The translations under genes were made by a program, and so were the position numbers. DNA of 64,000 nucleotides, from contig PMTR01000140.1 of NCBI GenBank assembly GCA_003167255.1, forward strand, positions 1 through 64,000. The letters are read 5' to 3'. This DNA is from Bryobacterales bacterium (GTDB lineage: Bacteria; Acidobacteriota; Terriglobia; Bryobacterales; Bryobacteraceae). Shown here in pieces: positions 6,803-15,188 of this stretch. Each line of letters begins with the position of its first letter. The first letter of the stretch is position 1. The notes under the pieces are model-generated. The model was given only the letters and a program-made list of their open reading frames with translations, did not search any database and was not told the DNA's origin.

Positions 6803-9625
6803 ATGGGACATCCGGCAATGGCTATCAGTGCGAAAATAGAAGAGTTGAAGAACTCCACCAACAACAAAACCAAGACGGGAATCGCATTCCCGCGTTATTT
6901 TACGTCACGCCTGGAGGCCGGCAAGACCCCCTACGACGAAGTCCAATGGGAGACCCGCACCGCCTCTATCGGGAACGATAAAGGCAATATTATCTTCGAA
7001 CAGCGCGATGTCGAGGTTCCCGTGGACTGGTCCCAGACGGCCACCAACATCGTCGCCAGCAAGTACTTCTATGGCAAGATGGGCTCCCCGGAGCGCGAAA
7101 CCAGCGTCGCGCAGCTCGTCGAACGCGTCGTCAATACCATCACCGACTGGGGCCACCACGACGGCTACTTCAAGTCCGCCGAGGATGGCGAGAACTTCCG
7201 CTTCGAACTGGCCCACCTGATGCTCACGCAGAAGGCCTGCTTCAATTCCCCGGTCTGGTTCAATGTCGGCGTCAAGGAAACGCGCGGCTACGGCTGGATC
7301 TATGACGAACCGGCCGGCCGCGTCACCAAGCTCGAATCCGGCGTGATGCGCCCGCAGTGCTCCGCCTGCTTCATCGTCTCGGTGAAGGATTCGCTCGAAT
7401 CCATCCTCGATCTGGCCAAGACCGAAGGCATGCTCTTCAAGTGGGGCTCGGGCACCGGCTCCAACCTTTCCGCGTTGCGCGAAGAAGACGCCGTGCTCTC
7501 CGGCGGCGGCCGCGCGTCCGGTCCGCTTTCCTTCATGAAGGGCTTCGATGCCTTCGCCGGCGTCATCAAGTCGGGCGGCAAGACGCGCCGCGCCGCCAAG
7601 ATGGTGATCCTCAATGCGGATCACCCCGATGTCGAAAAGTTCATCTGGTCGAAAGCCAAGGAAGAGAAGAAGGCCTACACCCTGGTGGAAGCCGGCTACG
7701 ATGGGTCGATCGATGGCGACGCGTACAGCTCCATCTTTTTCCAGAACGCCAACAACTCCGTGCGCGCCACCGACGAATTCATGGAAGCCGCGGCGCGCGA
7801 CGGCGATTGGTGGACCAAGGGCGTTTTCACCGGCCAGCCCGTCAATCGCTACAAGGCCCGCGACCTGATGCGCCAGATCGCCGAAGCCACCCATCAGTGC
7901 GGCGACCCCGGCATGCAGTTCGATACAACCGTCAACCGGTGGCATCCCTGCAAGAACACGGCCCGCATCAATGCTTCCAATCCTTGCTCCGAATACATGT
8001 TCCTGGACGATTCGGCCTGCAACCTTTCGTCGCTGAACCTGCTGCGTTTTGTCGGCCCGGATGGACAGTTCGATGTGGACGCCTTCCGCCACGCGGTCGA
8101 TACCATGATCGTGGCGCAGGAAATCATCGTCGATAACGCCAGCTATCCCACCCAGCGCATCGGCGAGAACTCCCACGCGTTCCGCCCGCTGGGTCTCGGG
8201 TTCGCCAACCTGGGCGCGCTGCTGATGTCCATGGGCGTGCCCTACGATAGCGATCAGGGCCGCGATTGCGCCGCCTCCATCACCGCCGTGATGTGCGGGC
8301 AGGCCTATCTCACCAGTTCCCGCATCGCCGAATCAACCGGATCTTTCGAAGGCTACGCCGTCAATGAGCAGCCGTTCCTCGAAGTCATCCGCATGCATCG
8401 CGATTCGGTGAGCCGCATCAACCGCCACAACATCCCCACGGCGCTCCACCAGGGCGCCCAGCAGTCGTGGGATGACGCCTACGAATCCGGGCGCCGCTGC
8501 GGCTACCGCAACGCCCAGGTCACGGTGATCGCTCCCACCGGGACCATCGGGTTCATGATGGATTGCGATACCACCGGCATTGAGCCCGACCTGGCTTTGA
8601 TCAAGAACAAGAAGCTGGTGGGCGGCGGTGTCATCAAGATCGTCAACAATACCGTGCCGGCCGCTCTCATCAAGCTGGGTTACTCGCCCGAGCAGGTGGA
8701 GCAGATTGTCGCGCACATCGATTCCACCGGCACCATCGAAGGCGCTCCCAACCTGAAGCCCGAACACCTGGCGGTCTTCGATTGCAGCTTCCGTCCGCAG
8801 AACGGAGTGCGCTCCATCCACTATATGGGCCATGTCCGCATGATGGCCGCGGTGCAGCCGTTCATCTCCGGCGCCATTTCGAAGACCATCAACATGCCCG
8901 AGGAATGCACGGTGGAGGAGATCATGAGCGCCTACACCGAAAGCTGGAAGCTGGGGCTCAAGGCCGTCGCCATCTACCGCGACAATTCCAAGAGAGTGCA
9001 GCCGCTCAGCTCCAGTTCCGGCTCCGGGAAGGGCGAGAAGAAGTCCGCCGCCGCGGCAACTGCCGCTCCGGTGGAGAAGGTGGTCTACCGTCCGGTGCGC
9101 CGCAAGCTGCCCGACGAGCGCCGCGCCATCACCCACAAGTTCTCCATCGGCGGCCACGAAGGCTATATCACGGTGGGCATGTACGAAGACGGCGCGCCCG
9201 GCGAAATCTTCATCACCATGGCCAAGGAAGGCTCCACGATTTCCGGCCTGATGGACGCCTTCGCCACCGCCGTGAGCTTCAACCTGCAGTACGGCGTACC
9301 GCTGAAGTTCCTGGTGGATAAGTTCGCGCACGTGCGGTTCGAGCCCAGCGGATGGACTGGCAACCAGCAGATTCCTTACGCCAAATCCATCATGGATTAT
9401 ATTTTCCGCTGGCTCGGCGCCAGGTTTCTGAGCCCCGAGTACGCCAACTCGGAAGCCGGTGAAACCCTGACGCTGCGGCCCACCGAGGCCAATCCGCAGC
9501 AGGATCTGCCCTTTACGCCGGCGGTGGCCGATGCGCCGCTGTGCTCCGAGTGCGGCTCCATGATGACGCGCAACGGAAGCTGCTACAAGTGCGCCAATTG
9601 CGGCGGCACCAGCGGCTGCAGCTAG
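6803..9625 (+). CDS. nrdJ: Adenosylcobalamin-dependent (class II) ribonucleoside-diphosphate reductase
   Basis: The enzyme reduces ribonucleotides to deoxyribonucleotides in the cytoplasm, using adenosylcobalamin as radical source and needing no oxygen. The 940-residue protein has the redox cysteine in RPQCSACF (about 190) and the active-site loop NPCSEYMFLDDSACNLSS (N-x-C-x-E, about 395-415). APTGTIGFMMDCDTTGIEPD is the class II signature (about 575-595). The C-terminal tail has a zinc-ribbon-like cysteine set (CSECG ... CYKCANCG) that probably delivers reducing equivalents. Length and order match NrdJ. A strong Shine-Dalgarno precedes it and a terminator follows at 9665-9701, so it is a single-gene unit. 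Confidence 0.96.
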   Translation: MGHPAMAISAKIEELKNSTNNKTKTGIAFPRYFTSRLEAGKTPYDEVQWETRTASIGNDKGNIIFEQRDVEVPVDWSQTATNIVASKYFYGKMGSPERETSVAQLVERVVNTITDWGHHDGYFKSAEDGENFRFELAHLMLTQKACFNSPVWFNVGVKETRGYGWIYDEPAGRVTKLESGVMRPQCSACFIVSVKDSLESILDLAKTEGMLFKWGSGTGSNLSALREEDAVLSGGGRASGPLSFMKGFDAFAGVIKSGGKTRRAAKMVILNADHPDVEKFIWSKAKEEKKAYTLVEAGYDGSIDGDAYSSIFFQNANNSVRATDEFMEAAARDGDWWTKGVFTGQPVNRYKARDLMRQIAEATHQCGDPGMQFDTTVNRWHPCKNTARINASNPCSEYMFLDDSACNLSSLNLLRFVGPDGQFDVDAFRHAVDTMIVAQEIIVDNASYPTQRIGENSHAFRPLGLGFANLGALLMSMGVPYDSDQGRDCAASITAVMCGQAYLTSSRIAESTGSFEGYAVNEQPFLEVIRMHRDSVSRINRHNIPTALHQGAQQSWDDAYESGRRCGYRNAQVTVIAPTGTIGFMMDCDTTGIEPDLALIKNKKLVGGGVIKIVNNTVPAALIKLGYSPEQVEQIVAHIDSTGTIEGAPNLKPEHLAVFDCSFRPQNGVRSIHYMGHVRMMAAVQPFISGAISKTINMPEECTVEEIMSAYTESWKLGLKAVAIYRDNSKRVQPLSSSSGSGKGEKKSAAAATAAPVEKVVYRPVRRKLPDERRAITHKFSIGGHEGYITVGMYEDGAPGEIFITMAKEGSTISGLMDAFATAVSFNLQYGVPLKFLVDKFAHVRFEPSGWTGNQQIPYAKSIMDYIFRWLGARFLSPEYANSEAGETLTLRPTEANPQQDLPFTPAVADAPLCSECGSMMTRNGSCYKCANCGGTSGCS

Positions 9626-9664
9626 GTAGACTTCAGAACGCAAATTTCGTAGTGGGAGAATCGC

Positions 9665-9701
9665 AACTCCCGGTTCCCGTCGTGGATCCGGGAGTTTTTT
9701 T
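9665..9701 (+). terminator. Rho-independent terminator of nrdJ
   Basis: AACTCCCGG (9665-9673) pairs with CCGGGAGTT (9688-9696), followed by a run of Ts to 9701. It sits 40 bases after the nrdJ stop codon. Confidence 0.88.
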
Positions 9702-9797
9702 GTTGGACAGGCCTGGCCGGCACCTGCTCAGTAGTGGCGAGCTTACGGATCGGAGATGGGACGTCAACCCGTGGCTTTGGTTAGTTTGGGAACAACG

Positions 9798-10781
9798 CTA
9801 CCGGGAATCCGGTTTGACCGCGTAGTAGCCTTTGCGCGCCTGGGCTTTGAGATCCTTGTTGGCGAGCTTGATGTCGAGTTTGCGGTAGCCGCCGTCCTTG
9901 GCATCGTTGAGGGGAGTGTAGCCGATGGAGTACTGGCTGCGCATTTCCTCCTGCAACTCCTTGAAGACCACGTCCAGGGTGTTCCTGCGGTCCACCCTGT
10001 AGACGTGGCCGCCCGTGTCGTCGGACATTCGGTGGAGCGCGCCGGCGCCGGCATTGCCCATGCCCCAGCCGAACCCGCCATAGGCGCTGGGATCGGAGTA
10101 TTCGATGCTATAGATGACGGCGTCGGCCTTTTGGGCGGCCATGACGGCTTCTTCGATTTTGAGCCGGCTGCCTTCGTCGACGCCATCGGTGATGACGACA
10201 ATCACTTTGCGGCCCACCTGCTTCTGCAACTGATCGTGGGCGGCCAGATAGACGGCGTCATAGAGGACCGTGCCGCGGGGGCCGCCGGCGGTGGGAACCG
10301 GACCGGGTCCGAGACCGCCGACGCCCGAACTCACGCGCAGATCGTTCATGGCGTTGGTCAGCAGGCGCGCGGAGCCGGTGTAGTCCTGCAAGAGCTCGGC
10401 CTCTTCGCCGAAGCTGATGAGGAAGGCTTCGTCCTTTTTGCGTAGGACTTGGGCGAAGAACTGGGAGGCGGCGTTGCGCTCGATTTGGATCAAGTTGCGC
10501 TGGCTGCCGGAGACGTCGATCAGCAGGCCGATGGTGAGGGGAAGATCGGTTTCGCGCGTGAAATACTTGATGGGCTGCGCCTTGCCGTCCTCGAGGATGG
10601 TGAAATCCTCTTTGGCGAGGTTGGCGATGAGTGCTCCCTTCTTGTCGCGGACGGAGGCGAGGACGCTGACGACATCGACATCCACCTTGATGGTAGAAAG
10701 CTCGTCAACGGGCTTCGCCTGTTGGGGGGGCGTCTGCGCGAAGAGCGCGGAGGCGAGGGAGAAAACGCAGAGCAGTCGCAT
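9798..10781 (-). CDS. VWFA-related Acidobacterial-type exported protein (TIGR03436-like)
   Basis: This 327-residue exported protein has a signal peptide (MRLLCVFSLASALFA) cleaved near FAQ. A short β-domain (SVLASVRDKKGALIANL, DFTILEDGKAQPI) precedes a von Willebrand A domain with the metal-ion site LLIDVSGSQ (DxSxS) and a later VVITDGVDEGS. Family members are periplasmic or surface proteins of unknown role, strongly expanded in Acidobacteriota. I chose the ATG at 10781; the frame is open to 10880 but would place 33 residues before the signal peptide. It diverges from the AlkA-like gene over a 43-base gap. A second family member lies at 25756. Confidence 0.85.
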   Translation of the reverse strand: MRLLCVFSLASALFAQTPPQQAKPVDELSTIKVDVDVVSVLASVRDKKGALIANLAKEDFTILEDGKAQPIKYFTRETDLPLTIGLLIDVSGSQRNLIQIERNAASQFFAQVLRKKDEAFLISFGEEAELLQDYTGSARLLTNAMNDLRVSSGVGGLGPGPVPTAGGPRGTVLYDAVYLAAHDQLQKQVGRKVIVVITDGVDEGSRLKIEEAVMAAQKADAVIYSIEYSDPSAYGGFGWGMGNAGAGALHRMSDDTGGHVYRVDRRNTLDVVFKELQEEMRSQYSIGYTPLNDAKDGGYRKLDIKLANKDLKAQARKGYYAVKPDSR

Positions 10782-10824
10782 GCCGGTACAATAAGGACGT
10801 ATTGGGAGCGGATCCTGTTTCACT

Positions 10825-11427
10825 ATGAAAGAAGCCATACACCACCTTCGGCGCAACGATTCGGTCCTGGCGGAAATCATTCGCCGGGTGGGCGATTACC
10901 GCATCGAGTTCCGCGAGCCGGGCTTTGAAACGCTGGTGAAGTCGATTGTATACCAGCAGTTGAGCGGGCGGGTGGCGAGCATCATTTTCGAGCGGCTGGT
11001 CAAGGCGGCCGGCGGCGGGCTGACGCCGGCCAGCGTCCTGAAACTGCGGCCGCAGCGGATGCGCAAGCTGGGGCTTTCGAAGCAGAAAACCGAGTACATC
11101 CGCGACCTGGCCCGGCACACGCGCGACAAGCGCGTGGTGTTCGAGGAACTGGGGGGGCTGAGCGACGCCGAAGTCATCGAGCGGCTGACCGAGGTGAAGG
11201 GGATCGGGGTGTGGACGGTGCACATGTTCCTGATGTTCGCGCTGCGGCGGACGGACGTGCTGCCGGTGGGCGATTTAGGGATTCGCAATGCCATCAAGGC
11301 GGCGTACGGGCTGAAGGATTCGCCGACGCCGGCGGAAGTGGAAGCGATGGGCGCGCGGTGGCGGCCGTACTGCACGGTGGCGAGCTGGTATTTGTGGCGG
11401 AGCCTGGAGCCCAACGCGAATTTGTGA
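10825..11427 (+). CDS. DNA-3-methyladenine glycosylase II-like (HhH-GPD family)
   Basis: This base-excision repair glycosylase removes alkylated purines from DNA. The 200 residues contain the helix-hairpin-helix LTEVKGIGVWTVHMFLMF and, after it, the catalytic Asp in LPVGDLGIR. YQQLSGRVAS near residue 45 is typical of the AlkA core. It lacks the N-terminal β-domain of E. coli AlkA and resembles the compact MagI/AlkA-like forms. No iron-sulfur cysteines are seen, which argues against EndoIII/MutY. It is divergently transcribed from the VWFA gene. Confidence 0.88.
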   Translation: MKEAIHHLRRNDSVLAEIIRRVGDYRIEFREPGFETLVKSIVYQQLSGRVASIIFERLVKAAGGGLTPASVLKLRPQRMRKLGLSKQKTEYIRDLARHTRDKRVVFEELGGLSDAEVIERLTEVKGIGVWTVHMFLMFALRRTDVLPVGDLGIRNAIKAAYGLKDSPTPAEVEAMGARWRPYCTVASWYLWRSLEPNANL

Positions 11428-11482
11428 TCTTCAGCCATGTGGGGGAAAGCACGCTGATTACACATTTTTAATTCCAGGGCTG

Positions 11483-11510
11483 TTGAGATTTTCCGCATTG
11501 GAGTTATAAT
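11483..11510 (+). promoter_or_regulatory. Sigma-70-type promoter of the cytochrome gene
   Basis: TTGAGA (11483-11488) and TATAAT (11505-11510) are separated by 16 nt. The -10 is a perfect consensus. The start of transcription would fall near 11517, giving a leader of about 55 nt. Confidence 0.75.
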
Positions 11511-11528
11511 AGTTTCAGTAAATCAGAT

Positions 11529-11548
11529 CCTGAGGTATTAACCTCAGG
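11529..11548. promoter_or_regulatory. Inverted repeat in the cytochrome leader
   Basis: CCTGAGG and CCTCAGG flank TATTAA. It begins about 12 bases after the predicted transcription start, so it could be an operator or an mRNA-stabilising hairpin at the 5' end. Confidence 0.5.
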
Positions 11549-11573
11549 TAATACAGCTTAGGAGCAAAAATAA

Positions 11574-11825
11574 ATGCGCATGTTAAAACTGGCGATTCCG
11601 GCAGGGATTGTGGCGGCGGGCTTTTTGATCTGCACGACGGCGAGCTACGGCAAGATGGAGTACTTCAAGAAAGAGAACCTGAAGTCCTGCACCACCTGCC
11701 ATGTTAAGACGGGTGCCCCGGATGCCATGAAGAAGGATCCGAACCTGACCGAGATTGGCAAGTGTTACGCAGCGAACGATCATTCGCTGACGAAGTGCAA
11801 CGTTCCGGCCGACGCGAAGAAGTAG
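11574..11825 (+). CDS. Small exported one-heme c-type cytochrome-like protein
   Basis: The 83-residue protein has an N-terminal signal peptide (KLAIPAGIVAAGFLICTTAS) and one heme c motif, CTTCH, near residue 39. Cytochrome c maturation in the periplasm is expected. Two further cysteines (KCYAANDHSLTKC) near the C-terminus could form a disulfide. Beyond the heme motif I recognise no family, so electron transfer is inferred. An ATG 6 bases later (11580) is an alternative start. It has its own consensus promoter and terminator, so it is probably expressed strongly as a single gene. Confidence 0.75.
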   Translation: MRMLKLAIPAGIVAAGFLICTTASYGKMEYFKKENLKSCTTCHVKTGAPDAMKKDPNLTEIGKCYAANDHSLTKCNVPADAKK

Positions 11826-11918
11826 GGCCGCTCAGGTCCGGGCCGCGGGTTCGCACGATCCCGCAAGACGTGGTTCCGGTTGGGGACAGACCCGGAGTGC
11901 AAGAATTATTTCTGAAGA

Positions 11919-11951
11919 CGGAGGCCGGTGCGAACACGGGCCTCCGTTTTT
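11919..11951 (+). terminator. Rho-independent terminator after the cytochrome gene
   Basis: CGGAGGCC (11919-11926) pairs with GGCCTCCG (11939-11946), followed by TTTTT. It lies 94 bases after the stop codon. Confidence 0.85.
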
Positions 11952-11996
11952 GTTTTGGGCGCTGCGTGCGGCGCCTATGGGCCTGTCCCGCAGCGG

Positions 11997-12043
11997 AAGA
12001 GCGCGACCGGGGGGTCGCGCGCAGACGAGGGCGTCTGCCCCAC
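11997..12043 (-). repeat. Dispersed 47-bp double-hairpin element, copy 1
   Basis: The 47 bases match 59896-59942 in the opposite orientation with one mismatch. The element holds two adjacent hairpins, GCGCGACC/GGTCGCGC and GCAGACG/CGTCTGC, and ends in GCCCCAC. It sits just downstream of the sulfatase-like gene (minus strand) and after the cytochrome terminator. Confidence 0.8.
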
Positions 12044-12051
12044 TTTGCCGC

Positions 12052-13230
12052 TTAGCTGGAGTACTTCAGCTTCCAGGAGGAGATGGCGTCCGCTAATTCC
12101 TGGTGGATCGTGAGGTAGTGCTCGTCAGGGAAGCGGTCGACGGTCTCGCGGGGATCGATGGAGAGGTCGTAGAGTTCGTTGGGCCCATTGGCGTTGTCGC
12201 GCAGGACCAGCTTGTAACGCTCTTCGCGGCCCATGTCGGTGTTGCCTTGGCTGGCACAGAGGATCAGGCGCCAGGGCTGCTTCTTGGGCAACGGTTTGCC
12301 GGTGACAAGGGCGGCGTAGCTGCGGCCGCAGAGGTTGCGCTGGGCCACCGGGATGGAGAGCAGGTCGCAGATGGTGGGGATGAAATCGTAGGCGCTGATG
12401 AGATCGGGGCGGACGGCCAGCGCGGGGACGTGGCCGAGCCAACTCCAGAAGATGGGGGTGGAGACGGCTTCGTCGAACATGTTGGGCGGGTCGGAGGCGC
12501 CGGCGGCGTCCCAGAGGCCGTGGCGGCCGAGCAGGGCGCCACAGGCGGCGGTGAAGACGACCAGGGTATTGCCGAGCAACTGGCGGTCGCGAAGCTTGGC
12601 GAGGATGACGCCGATCTCGTCATCCATAGCGGTGACGGCGGCTGCGGCTTTGCGCACGTTGGGGAGGATGGCGGAGAGGTATTCCTTGCCGAGCGCGGCA
12701 TTGGGAGCGGGGTGTTCGGGGGCGTAGCCATCGAAGGGTTCGGCCGCATAGCGGTCGAGGTACTTCTTGGCTGGGTCGTAAGGCGGACGCACACCCTGAA
12801 AATTGACCTGAAGGAAGAACGGCTTGGCGGCCGACTGCCGGTCGAGGAAAGCCAGGGCGTCAGCGCCGGTGGCTTCCTGGCAGGTGTAGCCGTTCGAGGA
12901 GAGCAGCTTGTCGAGCGTGATGTCGCTGGCGGAAACGGTGCCGCCGGGGCCGATCTGCATGGGGGTGCGGCCGGTGAGCAAGGTGGCGCGGCCGGGCGCG
13001 GGAGCGGGCGCGCAGGAGAAATGGTTAAAGAAGCGGATGCCCGTCTGAGCGAGGCGGTTGAGGTTGGGAGTATAGACCTGCTTGTTGCCGGAGGCGCCAA
13101 GCATGAAGGCGGGGAGTTGATCGGCCAGCAGGAGCAGGATGCCGGGGCGGAGAGCCTCGGGGGTTTTCTTGGCGGCCAGGGCGGGCAGGGCCAGACTGCC
13201 GAAAAAGAAGTAGCGTCGCGAGACCAGCAT
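12052..13230 (-). CDS. Sulfatase-fold protein with Tat signal, catalytic residues apparently lost
   Basis: This 392-residue protein of the alkaline phosphatase/sulfatase superfamily has a twin-arginine signal (VSRRYFFFGSLALPA), so it is exported folded. The fold is clear: LLLLADQLPAF at the first strand, TPNLNRLAQTG, GRATLLTGRTP, and AYDFIPTICDLL near the end. Where sulfatases have C/S-x-P-x-R, this protein reads PAPGR (77-81). The usual metal-binding D-H-G is replaced in VVFTAACGALLGRHG. Hydrolase activity is therefore doubtful. I chose the ATG at 13230 because it gives an intact Tat signal; the frame is open to 13305. Confidence 0.8.
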   Translation of the reverse strand: MLVSRRYFFFGSLALPALAAKKTPEALRPGILLLLADQLPAFMLGASGNKQVYTPNLNRLAQTGIRFFNHFSCAPAPAPGRATLLTGRTPMQIGPGGTVSASDITLDKLLSSNGYTCQEATGADALAFLDRQSAAKPFFLQVNFQGVRPPYDPAKKYLDRYAAEPFDGYAPEHPAPNAALGKEYLSAILPNVRKAAAAVTAMDDEIGVILAKLRDRQLLGNTLVVFTAACGALLGRHGLWDAAGASDPPNMFDEAVSTPIFWSWLGHVPALAVRPDLISAYDFIPTICDLLSIPVAQRNLCGRSYAALVTGKPLPKKQPWRLILCASQGNTDMGREERYKLVLRDNANGPNELYDLSIDPRETVDRFPDEHYLTIHQELADAISSWKLKYSS

Positions 13231-13324
13231 GGTGAAAATACAAGTATACGCGCTGGAGCAGGCGTTGCGAGTGGAGTGACCTAGCGCCAGGGGGGCGACT
13301 CGCATTATAGTTTATGTTGGGCGA

Positions 13325-14011
13325 ATGAACGTTCCGAACGCGCTGACGATTCTCCGGATTTTCTTCGTGCCGCTGCTGGTGGCGGCGCTGGTGCAGGAGA
13401 ACGGGTCCGTCTCCATCGGGTCAATGCAGGTGTCCAACGAGTGGCTGGCGTTGGGAGTTTTTCTGATCGCCGCGGGAACGGACCTGCTGGACGGCTACCT
13501 GGCGCGGCGCTGGAAACAGGTCACCACCATTGGCACGTTGCTCGACCCGATCGCCGACAAGCTCCTGATCTCGGCGGCGCTGGTGTCGCTGGTGCAGGTG
13601 CGGGTGCTGCCGGGGTGGATGGCGGTGCTGATCATCGGGCGGGAATTCGCGGTATCGGGGCTGCGGCAAATCGCAGCGGCGGAACGATACACCATCAAAG
13701 CTAGCGATCTGGGGAAGACCAAGATGTTTGCGCAGGTGGTGGCGATATCGTGCATGCTGCTGGCGGTGCGGCACCCGGCGCTGCTGATGCCGGGCATGGT
13801 GTTGATGTGGATTGTGATCGTGTTTGCGATTGTTTCGGCCGTCAGTTACTTCCGCAAGTTCTGGCGCAAAGTGGACGCACGCATCAAGAACCGGCGGCGG
13901 CGGGAACTGCTGATCATGGAACGTAAGCGGCAGCGGGCGGCGATGCGTCAGCGGTCGCGCGGATCGGGCGGTTTGGAAGGAACAATCTGGAAGCCGCCGG
14001 AAGTCAACTGA
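13325..14011 (+). CDS. pgsA: CDP-diacylglycerol--glycerol-3-phosphate 3-phosphatidyltransferase
   Basis: PgsA makes phosphatidylglycerolphosphate in the inner membrane, the committed step to phosphatidylglycerol and cardiolipin. The 228 residues begin MNVPNALTILRIFFVPLL and contain the CDP-alcohol phosphatidyltransferase motif as DGYLARRW followed by GTLLDPIADK. Several membrane helices follow. The C-terminal basic tail (KNRRRRELLIMERKRQRA) is longer than usual, and its end overlaps the convergent RodZ-like gene by 64 bases. Confidence 0.92.
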   Translation: MNVPNALTILRIFFVPLLVAALVQENGSVSIGSMQVSNEWLALGVFLIAAGTDLLDGYLARRWKQVTTIGTLLDPIADKLLISAALVSLVQVRVLPGWMAVLIIGREFAVSGLRQIAAAERYTIKASDLGKTKMFAQVVAISCMLLAVRHPALLMPGMVLMWIVIVFAIVSAVSYFRKFWRKVDARIKNRRRRELLIMERKRQRAAMRQRSRGSGGLEGTIWKPPEVN

Positions 14012-14907
14012 ACCACCCGCACCTGGCCTTTGGGCCCGATAGTTCCAGAGGGAAAACCAACGAGCGAGAGGGGCTTGCCGTTGAGCGCGATGGATGCGCC
14101 GCCGGCGTTGCCGACCAGCAATTCCACGGCGCCATCGGTATCGACGTTGCGGGTCTGACGCGGCTGTAGCGTGGCGGAGAACAGATACTTGCCGTCAACG
14201 CGGGCACGGACCCAGACGGCTTCGATGGCAGTGATCTCAACCCGCACGGCCGCATTCGGATTGGACTCTGCGGCGGGCGGGGCGGGAGTGGCGACGACGG
14301 GCGGCGCCGTAATTGGTGCGGCGGACTGCTGGGAAACTGGAGTTTGCAAAGCGGTCTCGCTCCGCGGCGCGGAACTGGAAGGAAGAGCGGATTCGGCGGG
14401 TACCGCGGCAGCGGGCTGCGATGCTGGAGGCTCAGCGACCTTGGGAGCGGGAGGCTCGACGACGTGCGCCACTGGCTGCTGGTGTGGCCGTTCCCACCAC
14501 CAATAGGCGGCGGAGCAGACCAGCATAGCCGCCACGAACAGGGCGGCGGCGGTGATCCACGACGAGCCGGAACTGCGATCCCCGCCGGAGGCATCCCAAG
14601 GTTTCACGTTATCCAGGGGGATCTCGGGAATATCCGGTTTGGAAGCTGGGGGGAACTCGGGCGGGGCGGTGCGAGCTTCCAGTATCCGCTGAGCCTGGAG
14701 GGCAAGCTCCTCGCCATCGAGTTCGAGGAGAAGCGCGTACTGGCGGACAAAGTTTTTGGCAAAGACGGTGGCGGGAAGTTGATCGAACCTTTCCTCTTCG
14801 ATGGCCTGCAGGAAGCGGGAGGAGATCTTGAGCTCCTGGGCGATTTGCGGCAACTCGAGATTGCGCCGGAGGCGTTCGCGGCGGAGGGTGTCGCCGATGG
14901 GGCACAT
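13948..14907 (-). CDS. RodZ-like HTH membrane protein
   Basis: This 319-residue protein has an N-terminal Cro/C1-type HTH (about 5-75: LRRERLRRNLELPQIAQELK, FLQAIEEERFDQLP). One transmembrane helix lies near 130-150 (WITAAALFVAAMLVCSAAYW), then a Pro/Ala-rich linker and a C-terminal β-rich domain like DUF4115 (VRVEITAIEAVWVRARVDGK). This matches RodZ, which links MreB to the membrane for rod shape. No mre genes are nearby, so the cell-shape role is by family only. Its 3' end runs 64 bases into pgsA on the other strand. Confidence 0.82.
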   Translation of the reverse strand: MCPIGDTLRRERLRRNLELPQIAQELKISSRFLQAIEEERFDQLPATVFAKNFVRQYALLLELDGEELALQAQRILEARTAPPEFPPASKPDIPEIPLDNVKPWDASGGDRSSGSSWITAAALFVAAMLVCSAAYWWWERPHQQPVAHVVEPPAPKVAEPPASQPAAAVPAESALPSSSAPRSETALQTPVSQQSAAPITAPPVVATPAPPAAESNPNAAVRVEITAIEAVWVRARVDGKYLFSATLQPRQTRNVDTDGAVELLVGNAGGASIALNGKPLSLVGFPSGTIGPKGQVRVVQLTSGGFQIVPSKPPDPRDR

Positions 14908-15002
14908 AGGGAAACGATTCGGGTTTCTAAGTCAATCATACTACGGGGAATACTGAGGCCGAGAGTTATTCCGGATTGCGTGGGGCATGCTGTAGAGGTT
15001 GA

Positions 15003-15106
15003 TGAAAAAGACCTAGCCGCCGATGAACGCCGATGAACGCGGATTGAAAACAAAAAACTTAGCCGCGTTCATCGGCGTTCATCGGCGGCTGAAATTGGTT
15101 TTTTCA
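15003..15106. repeat. Long inverted repeat with GATGAACGC units
   Basis: Two exact 28-bp arms (15015-15042 and 15063-15090) surround a 20-nt A-rich loop. Each arm holds two CCGATGAACG units, and the outer TGAAAAA / TTTTTCA extend the stem. Strings of the kind GATGAACGC recur between genes in many bacterial genomes. It fills most of the 281-base gap between the RodZ-like gene and the glycosyltransferase; the rest shows no gene. Confidence 0.85.
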
Positions 15107-15188
15107 GCATCCTCCTTAGCTTGCCCAAACTACAAGCAGGTGCGCGGCTGGGTTCACGGAGTTCTCGCGGCCCTGCTAGCATAAGCGG

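Noticed and set aside
12103-13284. Plus-strand open frame of 393 codons
   Set aside because: Antisense to the sulfatase-fold gene, whose conserved segments are in the minus frame.
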